NCBI GenBank assembly: GCA_900769695.1
Contig: CAAGHO010000048.1
Location: 5,470 to 69,469, forward strand
Source: Bacilli bacterium
GTDB lineage: Bacteria > Bacillota_I > Bacilli_A > RF39 > UBA660
Length of the DNA stretch: 64,000 bases
Direction of reading: 5' to 3'
How positions within the stretch are numbered: position 1 is the stretch's first letter; every line of letters starts with the position of its first letter. Position numbers and translations under genes: made by a program. Below are positions 19,530-28,836 of this stretch, in pieces. The notes beneath the pieces were generated by a model, which had not been told where the DNA came from, did no database searches, and saw only the letters and a list, made by a program, of their open reading frames with translations.

Positions 19530-20333
19530 ATGGGAAGTATTAGTGTAACAATAAAAAGAATTTTATCAAATAAAAATACAGTTACTGTACTTGGTGTAAT
19601 AGCAGCTGTATTAGTATTGTATTTTGGTTATAATTCAAGAGTAAAAAAGGCGATTACTCCAATTAATGTTCCTTATGCAAAAGAAACAATTAAACCTGGT
19701 ACACAAATAACAGAGGATATGATTGGATATAAAAATGTATCAAGTGAGACTGTTAATGATGGACTTGCTTATACAAATGTTAATGATGTAAAAAATAAAT
19801 ATGCAAATGCTGATAGTGTAATACCACAAGGAAGTTTATTTTATAAAAGATCAGTTGTAGAAAAAAGCCAATTACCTGATGAAATCATTTATGATTATCC
19901 TGATGGATATGTATTATATTATATGAATGTAGATACAGAATCAACTTATGGTAATGCAATTTATCCAGGAAACTATATTGATATTTATTTAAAAGCACAA
20001 AATGCGCAAGCTGAAGGTGAAAATATAGTTACAAGTGACAAAATTATGGTTGGTAAATTGTTAGAAAATGTAAAAGTTATTGCTGTAAATGATGCAAATG
20101 GTAATAATGTATTTGCTGATGTTGATGAAAATAGAACTCCAGCAACATTAATCTTTGCAGTACCTCAAGAATATTATATTCTACTTAATAAAGCTAAATT
20201 CTTAAGATCAGTTTCAACCACATTGATTCCAGTACCAACAGCTGAAAGTTTAAAAGATGATCCAGGAGATTTAAAATTAAGTAGTGAAGAGTTAAAGAAC
20301 TATATCAACAGTATTACTGTTTGGACAGAATAA
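19530..20333 (+). CDS. cpaB: CpaB-like Flp pilus assembly protein (SAF domain)
   Basis: A 267-residue inner-membrane protein with one helix (TVTVLGVIAAVLVLYFGY) followed by a SAF/beta-clip domain. INVPYAKETIKPGTQITEDM and VIPQGSLFYKRSVVE are the characteristic SAF strands. In monoderm Tad systems CpaB is thought to link the assembly platform to the wall. It lies between the pseudopilin and the TadA ATPase, the standard Tad gene order. Confidence 0.82.
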   Translation: MGSISVTIKRILSNKNTVTVLGVIAAVLVLYFGYNSRVKKAITPINVPYAKETIKPGTQITEDMIGYKNVSSETVNDGLAYTNVNDVKNKYANADSVIPQGSLFYKRSVVEKSQLPDEIIYDYPDGYVLYYMNVDTESTYGNAIYPGNYIDIYLKAQNAQAEGENIVTSDKIMVGKLLENVKVIAVNDANGNNVFADVDENRTPATLIFAVPQEYYILLNKAKFLRSVSTTLIPVPTAESLKDDPGDLKLSSEELKNYINSITVWTE

Positions 20334-20375
20334 AAAGAAGAATAAAAAATAAAAAGAAAAAAGGGATGTGGTTAG

Positions 20376-21692
20376 ATGAACGAAAGTATATTTGACAAAT
20401 TAGATTTTGGACCATTAAAACCATTATTGGATGATGATGATATTACTGATATTTCATTTTGTAATAAGGGGCAAATTTGGGTTCGTTCTCTAACTCAAGG
20501 TTCCAAAAGAATAGAAGTAGAAGGTGTTACTCAAGAGTTCATGGAAAAATTAGCGTTTCAGTGTTCAAACGTCATGGGAACAACGTTTAATAATGCTAAA
20601 CCATTTTTGGATGCTGAATCTGCTGAATTGCGTTTTAACTTTGTTCATGAATCTATTGCTACTAATGGTATAGCTTGCGTTATTCGTAAAACACCTGCTA
20701 AGATTCGTTTGGAAAAACAAAAATTATTACAGGAAGATTATTTTACAGCTGACATTCATGATATTTTAATAAAATGCGTCGAAGGTCACTGTAATATTTT
20801 AGTTGCCGGTGAAACTGGTTCAGGTAAAACTGAATTTGTAAAATATCTAGCAAGTCATACAAAACAAGATGAAAAAATAATTACGATTGAAGATACACTA
20901 GAACTTCACTTAGACAGAATTTTTCCTGAAAGGGATATTGTTGCGATGAAGACAAATAATGTTGCAAGCTATTCTGATGTTTTAGTTACTTGTATGCGTC
21001 AGAATCCTAAATGGATTTTACTTTCGGAAGTTCGTAGTGCTGAAGCTGTTAGTGCTGTGCGTAACTCAATATCTTCGGGACATAATATTTTATCAACAAT
21101 CCATGCTGATAAGGCAAGTGCTATTCCATATCGTTTATATAGTTTGATGGAAACAGATTTGGAAGTTGATCAATTTTTAAATACAATTTATCGTTATATT
21201 CAATTAGGTGTACATATTAAGGCATATTACAGTAAACAGTACGGTAAATTTCACCGTGAACTTGATGAAGTTGTTGAATTTTATGTAGATGATGATAATA
21301 AACCCCAATCTCATATAATTTATCAAAAATTATTTGGAAAAGCACCAATTACTCATAGGCCAAGCAAACATTTAATTGAATATTTAGAAAATCAAAATAT
21401 AGATATTTCTTCACTTGTTGAACATATGGCAAAAGAATCAGGTGAAAGTGTAGCAGAGCAAAACGCTGAAGCTTTGAGTAAAACTAGAAATTCAACTACT
21501 CAGGTTTCAAATTTAAATCAAAATCGAGTAAATACATCAACTGTTGTAAATAATCCTACACAAGTTCAAACTGTTCCAGTTCAAAATATACCGAATCAAC
21601 AGGTAAAACAAGTTGTAGTAAATAATGTTCAAAATACTACACAAATTCCAAGACCACAGGTTGTAACTCTACCACCTGTAGGAAGTAATTAA
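20376..21692 (+). CDS. tadA: Tad pilus assembly ATPase TadA/CpaF
   Basis: A 438-residue secretion ATPase of the VirB11/CpaF family, which powers pilin extrusion. The Walker A motif GETGSGKT lies near residue 145. The Walker B region WILLSEVRSAEA and the histidine box STIHAD follow, with conserved arginines in FVHESIA and IRKTPAKIR upstream. The last 70 or so residues are a low-complexity Gln/Asn/Val tail not needed for the fold. It sits between CpaB and TadB/TadC. Confidence 0.92.
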   Translation: MNESIFDKLDFGPLKPLLDDDDITDISFCNKGQIWVRSLTQGSKRIEVEGVTQEFMEKLAFQCSNVMGTTFNNAKPFLDAESAELRFNFVHESIATNGIACVIRKTPAKIRLEKQKLLQEDYFTADIHDILIKCVEGHCNILVAGETGSGKTEFVKYLASHTKQDEKIITIEDTLELHLDRIFPERDIVAMKTNNVASYSDVLVTCMRQNPKWILLSEVRSAEAVSAVRNSISSGHNILSTIHADKASAIPYRLYSLMETDLEVDQFLNTIYRYIQLGVHIKAYYSKQYGKFHRELDEVVEFYVDDDNKPQSHIIYQKLFGKAPITHRPSKHLIEYLENQNIDISSLVEHMAKESGESVAEQNAEALSKTRNSTTQVSNLNQNRVNTSTVVNNPTQVQTVPVQNIPNQQVKQVVVNNVQNTTQIPRPQVVTLPPVGSN

Positions 21693-21705
21693 GGGGTGAT
21701 GTAAA

Positions 21706-22599
21706 GTGGTACTATTTCTATTATTATTAATTGCGTTTATTATCTTAATAAGTCGTAATTATAGTGGTAATAACTTAGGAAAATATGTTATTCAACAAGC
21801 ATCAAACATATATAGTAAATATGCTCCATATTCATTTAAAGTTGTACGTGAAAAAACAAAGCAGTTAGGTAAAGAATTTACAGTTAAAGACTACTTGATT
21901 CAGATAGCAATTTTTTCAGTTGCTACTGGTGTTATTACATACATGTATTTCTATAGTGTTACAATAACAATTATATATGTATGTATAGTAATTGCTTTTA
22001 TCCCATACTTATCTTATTTAAGATGTAAAAAAGTTTATAGTGAGTTTATTTTTGAACAAATTCAAACATATACATCAAATACTATTATGGAATTTGCAAC
22101 TACTCAGTCATTTGTAAAATCACTTGAAGGAGTTAGAGATTCTGGAATATTAGAAGATCCTGTAAAATCAGATGTTGAGCATATGATAGAACTTGCATAT
22201 CAAAATGGTACGATTGATGAATCTGTCAATTATATGTCAAATTTGTATCCATATTTTATAGTTAAAAACATGCACCAATTATTTTTACAAATAACAAAAG
22301 AAGGTGCTAGAAACTCTATGGATAGTTTGGAAAATATGCAGCTTGACATTGATATGCTTGTTGAAAGTGTTTATCGTGACCGTATTGATAGAGCAACATT
22401 CCATAAACAATTTCTACAATTTGGAATTATGCTTTATTTAATGGTAATGCTAGTTCAATATTTGCTTGGAACAGAAGCATATTTAAAACTCTTAGAATCT
22501 TGGGTAATACAAGGGTTGCTGCATGGCGTTATTATAATTAATAGTATGTTTCTTCTTAAAGGTGAAAAATATTATTATGAGAATGTAGGTGCTGAATAA
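21706..22599 (+). CDS. tadB: Tad pilus inner-membrane platform protein TadB-like
   Basis: A 297-residue type II secretion F-domain protein starting at GTG behind AGGGGTGATG. Two membrane helices near residues 65-110 precede a cytoplasmic helical F domain (FEQIQTYTSNTIMEFATTQS and LENMQLDIDMLVES), with two helices at the C terminus. It would form the membrane core on which the pilin is extracted. The end overlaps the start of tadC by one base. Confidence 0.82.
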   Translation: MVLFLLLLIAFIILISRNYSGNNLGKYVIQQASNIYSKYAPYSFKVVREKTKQLGKEFTVKDYLIQIAIFSVATGVITYMYFYSVTITIIYVCIVIAFIPYLSYLRCKKVYSEFIFEQIQTYTSNTIMEFATTQSFVKSLEGVRDSGILEDPVKSDVEHMIELAYQNGTIDESVNYMSNLYPYFIVKNMHQLFLQITKEGARNSMDSLENMQLDIDMLVESVYRDRIDRATFHKQFLQFGIMLYLMVMLVQYLLGTEAYLKLLESWVIQGLLHGVIIINSMFLLKGEKYYYENVGAE

Positions 22600-23381
22600 T
22601 GGAAATAATTATTGTATGTGGCCTTATTGTTTTTATCTGTTTTTATAATAAAACAATAGATGGTAAAAAGTTTATTGCTGATAATGAAAAGTTTTTTCAA
22701 CTATTAAGAGAAAAAGATTATGATTTTTTAGTTTTTTCTAAGTATGGTGACGATGTAGATTGCGATGAATTATTCAAAAAAAGAGTAATGAATGGATTGT
22801 TATTTGGATTATTATTCTTTATGATATTTTTAAGTAATTTAAGTCTTATAAACGTAGTCCTAACATTATTAATAGCGTTTGGAGTATTTAAATTACCATA
22901 TATGCAATTAAAAAATTTCTATAAAGCTCACCTTCATGAGATAGATTTATTATTACCTTATTATCTAAAAGGACTAGAAATCTTAATTCAACATTATACT
23001 GTTCCAGTTGCAATAGGTAAAAGTATTGATGATGCCCCTGATATATTTAAACCGGGACTTAGAAAGCTTGTAGATAGAATTAATGCAGGTGATTCAACAG
23101 TTGATCCATATATGGAGTTTTCTAATACTTATCCTGTAAGAGATTCAATGAGAATGATGAGACTTTTATATCGTTTAGGTTTAGGTTCACAAGAGCGTAA
23201 ACAAGAACGTTTAATGATGTTTTCAAGAAGTGTTTCTAACTTACAAAATAAAGCAAGAGAAGTTAAATACAAAGAAAGACTTAACTATATGGAAAGTCAA
23301 ACTATGAAAATGCTTGTTGTAACAGGTGTAGCCGTTATGGGAATCATTTTAATTTCCATGATTGGTATGTTTAGTATGTAA
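22599..23381 (+). CDS. tadC: Tad pilus inner-membrane platform protein TadC-like
   Basis: A 260-residue partner of TadB: one N-terminal helix, a helix pair at about 70-105, a cytoplasmic helical domain (LHEIDLLLPYYLKGLEILIQ, then SMRMMRLLYRLGLGSQERKQ) and a C-terminal helix (MLVVTGVAVMGIILISMIG). The F-domain topology and the one-base overlap with tadB support the call. A new promoter follows for the pilin. Confidence 0.8.
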   Translation: MEIIIVCGLIVFICFYNKTIDGKKFIADNEKFFQLLREKDYDFLVFSKYGDDVDCDELFKKRVMNGLLFGLLFFMIFLSNLSLINVVLTLLIAFGVFKLPYMQLKNFYKAHLHEIDLLLPYYLKGLEILIQHYTVPVAIGKSIDDAPDIFKPGLRKLVDRINAGDSTVDPYMEFSNTYPVRDSMRMMRLLYRLGLGSQERKQERLMMFSRSVSNLQNKAREVKYKERLNYMESQTMKMLVVTGVAVMGIILISMIGMFSM

Positions 23382-23397
23382 AGTTTGAAGTTTAATA

Positions 23398-23425
23398 TTG
23401 TAATTTATGCTAAAATTGGTATAAT
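23398..23425 (+). promoter_or_regulatory. Internal promoter for the pilin gene
   Basis: TTGTAA (23398-23403), a 16-base spacer and a perfect TATAAT (23420-23425) preceded by TGG. A separate strong promoter for the major pilin inside the operon would allow it to be made in excess over the assembly proteins. Confidence 0.65.
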
Positions 23426-23464
23426 AAAAATGTATATATATAATATGAAAGGGTGTGTTAATAT

Positions 23465-23620
23465 ATGAAAGCAGCAACAGGAGAATTAAATTTAACAGTT
23501 ATTACATTAATTGCTATTGCAGCAGTTATAGGATTTTTCTGGCTAATGTGGCCTAATATTACAAATTCATTGAATGATCAATGGAACAGTATTAGTGGTG
23601 GACAAACAACAGCAAAATAG
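23465..23620 (+). CDS. Flp-like major pilin (51 residues)
   Basis: A very short gene: ATG 23465, stop TAG 23618, ribosome site AAAGGGTG. The product begins MKAATGELNLTVITLIAIAA and continues with one hydrophobic helix, a WLMWP stretch and a small polar tail ending SGGQTTAK. Flp pilins are 50-70 residues with a GxxxxE processing site before a hydrophobic helix. Here GELNLTV offers a glutamate but the exact G/xxxxEF consensus is not met. Position after tadC and its own promoter make it the best candidate for the pilus subunit. No prepilin peptidase is in the window. Confidence 0.7.
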   Translation: MKAATGELNLTVITLIAIAAVIGFFWLMWPNITNSLNDQWNSISGGQTTAK

Positions 23621-23652
23621 TTGATATAAATAAAAATTGAGAGGTGTTTTAA

Positions 23653-24111
23653 ATGCGTGATTCTATAGGAGGTGTATTTAATCTTACTTTTATAGCAATA
23701 TTTATGCTAGTAGTAAGTGGTTATTTAGCTTTTTCTGTTAGTTACAATAAGGCTTATAAGGTTAAAAATAAAATAATTTCTACCTTAGAACAGTATGAAG
23801 GATATAATAACAAATCCAAAGAAGTAATTGAAGATTACATGAATAGAATTGGTTATAACTCAAAAAATGCTTCTCCTAGATTAGAGTCATCATATGATTG
23901 TTGTACAAAAAGAGGATACTGTATTAGTTGGGTTCCAGATGATAGCGCTAATTCAGGATTACCAAAAGGATATTATAAAGTTGTAACTTCTGTTAACATT
24001 GATGTTCCAATATTTAATAAATTTTTGCCATATATGACATTTTTTCAAACTACTGGTGATACTATGACTATTTACGCTTCTGGTAATCCAACAACAGCTA
24101 GTTGTAGTTAA
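23653..24111 (+). CDS. Pseudopilin-like (TadE-type) protein
   Basis: A 152-residue protein with an N-terminal helix (LTFIAIFMLVVSGYLAFSV) and an extracytoplasmic domain holding four cysteines, including CCTKRGYC and a final C near the terminus. It follows the pilin after 32 bases with a GAGAGGTG ribosome site. Placement and topology fit a TadE-type minor pilin that may prime or cap the pilus. The family call is by context. Confidence 0.6.
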   Translation: MRDSIGGVFNLTFIAIFMLVVSGYLAFSVSYNKAYKVKNKIISTLEQYEGYNNKSKEVIEDYMNRIGYNSKNASPRLESSYDCCTKRGYCISWVPDDSANSGLPKGYYKVVTSVNIDVPIFNKFLPYMTFFQTTGDTMTIYASGNPTTASCS

Positions 24112-24137
24112 TCATAAAATATAGGTTGGAGGTTAAG

Positions 24138-25136
24138 ATGAACGTAATAGTATCTAATAAGAAACAAGAGCAACTTAACTCATTAGATATTGATGTCATT
24201 AAAAGTATTAATGGTATATATGAAACTGAAGAATTAGTTTCAATGTTTAAAAATTTTTTCTACGAAAAAATGATAATAGATATTACAGCCATTAATAACT
24301 ATAATGATATTAGTAATATTGAAAGATTAGCTATGGGATTAGGCTCTGAAAAATTAATTTTATTGCTAACTGATGAATTATGTACATCAGTTTACTTGTC
24401 AAAATTAATAGATGTTGGTATCTATAATTTTACTAATAATATTAATGCAATAAAAAGACTAATTGCTAGACCTAATACATATGAGGATGTAAAAAAGTTA
24501 CAAATTTTAAATACTGTTTCAGAAGAAATAAAAGAACATGCAGAAACAACAACTTCAAGAAATAAAAACTCTTTAAAAGTTTTGGGTATAAAAAATGTTA
24601 CTGAAAATGCTGGAGCTACGACTTTTACATATATGTTGTTAAAAACTTTAAAGAAACATTTTGGTAGTAATGCTTATGCTATTGAAGTAGATAAAAATGA
24701 TTTTAGATATTTTAATGAAAAAAATATGATATCAGTCGGATCTGAAAATTTAAAATCTAAACTTGATAGTTTAAATAATGCTCAAATAATTTTAATTGAT
24801 CTTAATAAATCAAATAATGAGTCATTATGTCAAGAAGTAATCTATTTAATAGAACCTAGTACAATTATGTTAAACAAACTTATAAGTACAAATCGTGGGG
24901 TATTTGAAAAACTTAAAGATAAAAAGATTGTTCTTAACAAAAGTTGTTTATCAAATAAAGATGTTACAGAATTTGAATATGAGGCAAATGTTAAGGTTTT
25001 CTATAACATTCCTGCTTTAGATGATCATGTTAATAATAACGTTTTAGAGGATTTTCTTTCAAGATTAAGTATTTTTGATGCAACAGCAGCAAGAAAAGAA
25101 GACGGAAATAAAATTTTCGGAATATTTGGACATTAA
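24138..25136 (+). CDS. TadZ/CpaE-like atypical MinD-family ATPase
   Basis: The start is ATG 24138, 5 bases after GGAGG (24128-24132); the TTG at 24126 overlaps that site and is rejected. The 332-residue product has an N-terminal receiver-like half (residues about 1-120) and a C-terminal MinD-like half. The latter opens with KVLGIKNVTENAGATTFTYM, where the P-loop has lost the usual G-x-G-K-T form. TadZ proteins localise the Tad machinery to a cell pole and often have degenerate nucleotide sites. The gene closes the pilus operon and is followed by a terminator. Confidence 0.65.
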   Translation: MNVIVSNKKQEQLNSLDIDVIKSINGIYETEELVSMFKNFFYEKMIIDITAINNYNDISNIERLAMGLGSEKLILLLTDELCTSVYLSKLIDVGIYNFTNNINAIKRLIARPNTYEDVKKLQILNTVSEEIKEHAETTTSRNKNSLKVLGIKNVTENAGATTFTYMLLKTLKKHFGSNAYAIEVDKNDFRYFNEKNMISVGSENLKSKLDSLNNAQIILIDLNKSNNESLCQEVIYLIEPSTIMLNKLISTNRGVFEKLKDKKIVLNKSCLSNKDVTEFEYEANVKVFYNIPALDDHVNNNVLEDFLSRLSIFDATAARKEDGNKIFGIFGH

Positions 25137-25138
25137 AG

Positions 25139-25158
25139 AAATCTTTTATAGATTTTTT
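25139..25158 (+). terminator. Terminator closing the Tad operon
   Basis: AAATCT (25139-25144) pairs with AGATTT (25150-25155) around a 5-base loop and continues as a run of Ts. Confidence 0.6.
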
Positions 25159-25184
25159 TATTTTGTTTAAAAATATATTTTTAT

Positions 25185-25212
25185 ATGGTAATATATTTAT
25201 AGAAATTACCAT
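25185..25212 (+). promoter_or_regulatory. Inverted repeat in the leader of the 25228 gene
   Basis: ATGGTAAT (25185-25192) and ATTACCAT (25205-25212) are perfect 8-base arms separated by 12 AT-rich bases. The repeat lies directly ahead of the AGAGGAG ribosome site. It could be an operator or an RNA hairpin; the -10-like TGGTAATAT lies inside the left arm, which favours an operator. Confidence 0.4.
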
Positions 25213-25227
25213 CAGAGGAGATTTATT

Positions 25228-26724
25228 ATGAAAACCTTAATAAGAAAAATAAAAAATTATAAACCGTCAAAATATATATGCTATTTATATTTTTTTGTTC
25301 CTTTATTTATTTGTTCTATTAGCAATGTTTCTAAAGAAAATGATATTTGGTTCTTATTAAAACATGGAGAATATATTTTAAAACGTGGATTTCCACATAT
25401 AGAACCATTATCAATGCATCAAAATTTTTCATTTGTTATGCAGCAATGGCTATCATCGATTATATTTTATTTATCTCATAAAACTTTCGGGCAATATGGA
25501 ATTTTGTTGGTGATGTTAATAACTAATATTTTAATATTATACTTTCTATACAAGTTATGTATGCTTATATCTGAAAATAGATTTAGATTATCTATAATTA
25601 TTACTTGTATTACAGACATATTTTTACTTTTATTTATGATACCAAGACCTTGGATATTTACGATGTTGAATTTAATAATAGTGTTATATATAATGGAATT
25701 ATTTTATAAAAAGAATAATAGAAAAGCATTATACTTTTTACCACTTATTTCATTAATACAAATAAATATACAATCATCAATGTGGTTTATGTTATTTATT
25801 TTTATGTTACCATATATTGTTTGTTTATTTATTGAAAAAGAAAAATTAAATAAAAATAATATAATTAACATTAGTTTAATTATAATATTAATGTTTATTT
25901 GCGGATTTATTAATCCTTATGGACTTGATAATATTCTATATGTAGTAAAATCATATGGAAATTATTACATAAATAATACGGTTACTGAAATGCAGGCAAT
26001 ATCTTTAAGTGAAAGCAAATCACTATTTTATTCACATTTGTTTTATATTATATTGTTAATACAATTGTTAATATACATATTCTGCAAAAAGGGAAAATTT
26101 GAACTTAGACATTTATTCTTATTTCTTGGAGTTACTTTTCTAGGATTAAAAAATATAAGAAGTATGTGGATTTTTATAATTGGAACTATCCCTTTCATAG
26201 CTTCCTATCTTAAGCCATATTTTAAAAAATTATCAAAACAAGAAGAGAATTATAAATTAGAATCAATAGAAAAAAGAAATTATTATATAGTTATAATTTT
26301 CTTGTTTGTTTATACATTCGTAGTAGCAGGTATTGTAAATAGTAAATTTACTAATAAATTAGAAAAAGGAATTGATGCTATATATAATACTTCTAATGTT
26401 AATGCTAAAACTACTGTTTATACTAATTATAATAATGGATCATATGCAGAATATAGAAATTTAAAACCTTATATTGATCCCAGAGCAGAGATTTTTATAA
26501 AGAAAAATAATCATAAAGAAGATATAATGAAAGAATATTATCTAGTTTATAATGGTTATATAAGTTATGATAAATTTATTAATAAATATAAATTTGATTA
26601 TATGATTATTATGAAAAATGAAGTAATTTATACTAGTGCTTTAAAAGATAAAAATTATAAGAGCATTTATTACAGTAAAAAATATAAATATAGAGTCTTT
26701 GAACGTATAGAAAATAGAAAGTAG
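25228..26724 (+). CDS. Polytopic membrane protein, putative GT-C glycosyltransferase
   Basis: A 498-residue protein with about ten helices. After the first helix comes KENDIWFLLKHGEYILKRG, followed by QQWLSSIIFYL. An acidic residue in the first outer loop and a downstream W-L pair is the layout of lipid-sugar-dependent GT-C transferases. A short extracytoplasmic C-terminal domain holds YTNYNNGSYAEY and YIDPRAEIF. It lies between the pilus and secretion operons, 7 bases before the FAD enzyme gene, so the two may decorate surface proteins or pili. The substrate is unknown. Confidence 0.55.
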   Translation: MKTLIRKIKNYKPSKYICYLYFFVPLFICSISNVSKENDIWFLLKHGEYILKRGFPHIEPLSMHQNFSFVMQQWLSSIIFYLSHKTFGQYGILLVMLITNILILYFLYKLCMLISENRFRLSIIITCITDIFLLLFMIPRPWIFTMLNLIIVLYIMELFYKKNNRKALYFLPLISLIQINIQSSMWFMLFIFMLPYIVCLFIEKEKLNKNNIINISLIIILMFICGFINPYGLDNILYVVKSYGNYYINNTVTEMQAISLSESKSLFYSHLFYIILLIQLLIYIFCKKGKFELRHLFLFLGVTFLGLKNIRSMWIFIIGTIPFIASYLKPYFKKLSKQEENYKLESIEKRNYYIVIIFLFVYTFVVAGIVNSKFTNKLEKGIDAIYNTSNVNAKTTVYTNYNNGSYAEYRNLKPYIDPRAEIFIKKNNHKEDIMKEYYLVYNGYISYDKFINKYKFDYMIIMKNEVIYTSALKDKNYKSIYYSKKYKYRVFERIENRK

Positions 26725-26731
26725 TGGATAT

Positions 26732-28273
26732 ATGAAAAAAGTAGTTATAATAGGAGCAGGTCCAGCTGGTTTAACAGCGGCATATGAATTATTAAAGAAG
26801 AGTAATGATTATGAAGTAATCATTTTAGAAGAAAATAAAAATATAGGTGGAATTTCAAAGACTATTAATTATAAAGGCAATAGAATGGATCTTGGAGGAC
26901 ATAGATTCTTTACTAAAAATCAAAGAATAAAAGATTTATGGTTAGAAATATTACCTATTCAGGGAAAAGATTCTTATGATGATAAAAAACTAAAGAAGCA
27001 TAAAGAATTAGTAAAAAATGGACCAGATCCTGAAAAAGAAGACAATGTAATGCTGATAAGAAATAGAGTATCTAGAATCTTTTATCATGATAAATTTTTT
27101 GACTATCCAGTAACATTCAACTTAAAAACAATAAAAAACTTAGGTTTTATTAATACAATTATTTGTGGATTTAGTTATTTAAGATATAAAATTTTCAAAA
27201 GAAAAGAAAATAACTTGGAAGATTTTTATATTAATCGTTTTGGTAAGAAACTTTATTCAATGTTTTTTGAAGGATATACAGAAAAAGTTTGGGGAAGAAG
27301 TCCTAAGAATATTTCTAAAGAATGGGGATATCAAAGAGTAAAAGGTATTTCTATTACAGCTGTCTTAAGGGATTATTTCTTAAAAATATTTAAAATTAAA
27401 AACAAAAATAAAGAAACATCATTGATAGAGCAGTTTTATTATCCTAAATATGGACCTGGAGAGTTATATGAAGAAATGGCTAAAAAAATTGTAAAGATGG
27501 GTGGAATTATTAAGAAAAATTCTAAGGTTATTTCTATAAAAAGGGCAAAAAATAAGATTACTAGTGTAAAATATATAAATAATAATAAAGAATATAATTT
27601 GGATGTTGATTATTTAGTTTCATCTATGCCTATTAAAGATTTAGTTTCAAGTTTAAATAACGTATCTAAAGATGTAAAAGCTGTTTCTGATAATTTACCA
27701 TATAGAGACTTTATTACAGTTGGAGTCTTAGTAGATTCTCTTGCGATAAAAAATAAAACAAATATCAAAACAATTAATAATAATATTCCTGATTGTTGGT
27801 TATATATCCAAGATACTAGCGTTAAATTAGGAAGAATTCAAATATTTAATAATTGGTCACCCTATATGGTAAAAGATATAAATAATAAAATTTTTCTCGG
27901 ACTTGAATATTTTTGTAATGAAGGTGATGACTTCTGGAATTTAAGTGATAAAAAAATCAAGGATTTAGCAGAATCAGAGCTAAGGAAAATGAATTTAATA
28001 GATGATAGAATTATAGACAGTTGTTGTTATAGAGTAAAAAAAGCATATCCAGCTTATTTTGATAGTTATAAAGATTTTGATATCGTAAAAAATTATTTAT
28101 CAAACATTTCAAATTTGTATTGTATTGGAAGAAATGGACAACATCGCTATAATAATATGGATCATTCTATGATGACAGGAATAAAGACTGTAGAATGTAT
28201 TTTGAATAATAAAGATAAAAGTATAATTTGGGATATTAATACTGATAAAAACTATCATGAACAGCAAAATTAG
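26732..28273 (+). CDS. FAD-dependent oxidoreductase, UDP-galactopyranose-mutase/amine-oxidase-like
   Basis: A 513-residue flavoprotein. The dinucleotide-binding motif VIIGAGPAGLTAAYELL is at residues 4-20, followed by ILEENKNIGGISKTI and the LGGHRFFTK segment shared with UDP-galactopyranose-mutase-like and protoporphyrinogen-oxidase-like enzymes. A C-terminal FAD motif, YCIGRNGQHRYNNMDHSM, completes the fold. Members near lipid-linked sugar genes are thought to act in surface polysaccharide synthesis. The upstream GT-C-like gene fits that view; the exact reaction is unknown. Confidence 0.75.
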   Translation: MKKVVIIGAGPAGLTAAYELLKKSNDYEVIILEENKNIGGISKTINYKGNRMDLGGHRFFTKNQRIKDLWLEILPIQGKDSYDDKKLKKHKELVKNGPDPEKEDNVMLIRNRVSRIFYHDKFFDYPVTFNLKTIKNLGFINTIICGFSYLRYKIFKRKENNLEDFYINRFGKKLYSMFFEGYTEKVWGRSPKNISKEWGYQRVKGISITAVLRDYFLKIFKIKNKNKETSLIEQFYYPKYGPGELYEEMAKKIVKMGGIIKKNSKVISIKRAKNKITSVKYINNNKEYNLDVDYLVSSMPIKDLVSSLNNVSKDVKAVSDNLPYRDFITVGVLVDSLAIKNKTNIKTINNNIPDCWLYIQDTSVKLGRIQIFNNWSPYMVKDINNKIFLGLEYFCNEGDDFWNLSDKKIKDLAESELRKMNLIDDRIIDSCCYRVKKAYPAYFDSYKDFDIVKNYLSNISNLYCIGRNGQHRYNNMDHSMMTGIKTVECILNNKDKSIIWDINTDKNYHEQQN

Positions 28274-28336
28274 TTAATTTTAAACAATATAAAGAATGAT
28301 AAAAGTTTAAAAATATGTCAATTACTTTTAATTTTA

Positions 28337-28365
28337 TTGACTTTTGATTAAAATATATGTAATAT
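28337..28365 (+). promoter_or_regulatory. Promoter of the type IV secretion operon
   Basis: TTGACT (28337-28342), a 17-base spacer and TAATAT (28360-28365). It lies 25 bases ahead of the first VirB2-like gene. Confidence 0.6.
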
Positions 28366-28390
28366 ATTAATTAGAAAAGGAGAGGTTATA

Positions 28391-28732
28391 ATGTTAGATT
28401 TAGTACAATTTTTGGTAACAGATAAATGTCAAGGGCTTGGTCCTATAATAGTAGTAATTAAAAATGTATTTAAGTTAATTCAATTTGCTATTCCAATAGC
28501 TTTAGTATTATTTGGTACTATAGATTTAGGAAAGGCAGTTATATCAAGTGATGAAAAAGAGGTAAAAAAAGCTCAAGGTACATTAATCAAACGTTGTATT
28601 TATGCTGTTGCAATTTTCTTTATCATTACATTAGTTACATTAATTATGAATATTGTTGCTAAAGGTGTAGCAGACGATAGCGCTAATGGTGCTGATACTT
28701 CTAGTTGGGCAACTTGCTGGAATTCAAAATAG
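28391..28732 (+). CDS. VirB2/TrbC-like small membrane protein
   Basis: A 113-residue protein with two membrane helices (about residues 25-47 and 70-92) joined by a charged loop GKAVISSDEKEVKKAQGTLIKR. Two helices around a short basic loop is the VirB2/TrbC pilin layout. There is no long signal peptide. A terminator then a second promoter follow, so this protein could be made in excess over the rest of the system. The 28837 product shares the same core (GTIDxxKAxxxSDEK), so the two are paralogues. Confidence 0.6.
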   Translation: MLDLVQFLVTDKCQGLGPIIVVIKNVFKLIQFAIPIALVLFGTIDLGKAVISSDEKEVKKAQGTLIKRCIYAVAIFFIITLVTLIMNIVAKGVADDSANGADTSSWATCWNSK

Positions 28733-28750
28733 TTAATATAAGTGAGTAGA

Positions 28751-28790
28751 AAATAAATAGTAATTGTAATTGCTATTTATTTTTTTTTTT
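28751..28790 (+). terminator. Terminator with overlapping promoter between the two VirB2-like genes
   Basis: Perfect 10-base arms AAATAAATAG (28751-28760) and CTATTTATTT (28773-28782) with a 12-base loop are followed by eight Ts. TTGCTA (28770-28775) inside the right arm and TATAAT (28793-28798) are spaced by 17 bases, so a new promoter overlaps the terminator. Confidence 0.75.
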
Positions 28791-28836
28791 GCTATAATTA
28801 ACTTGGATTATTTTATGACAAGGGTGGATAGTGTCT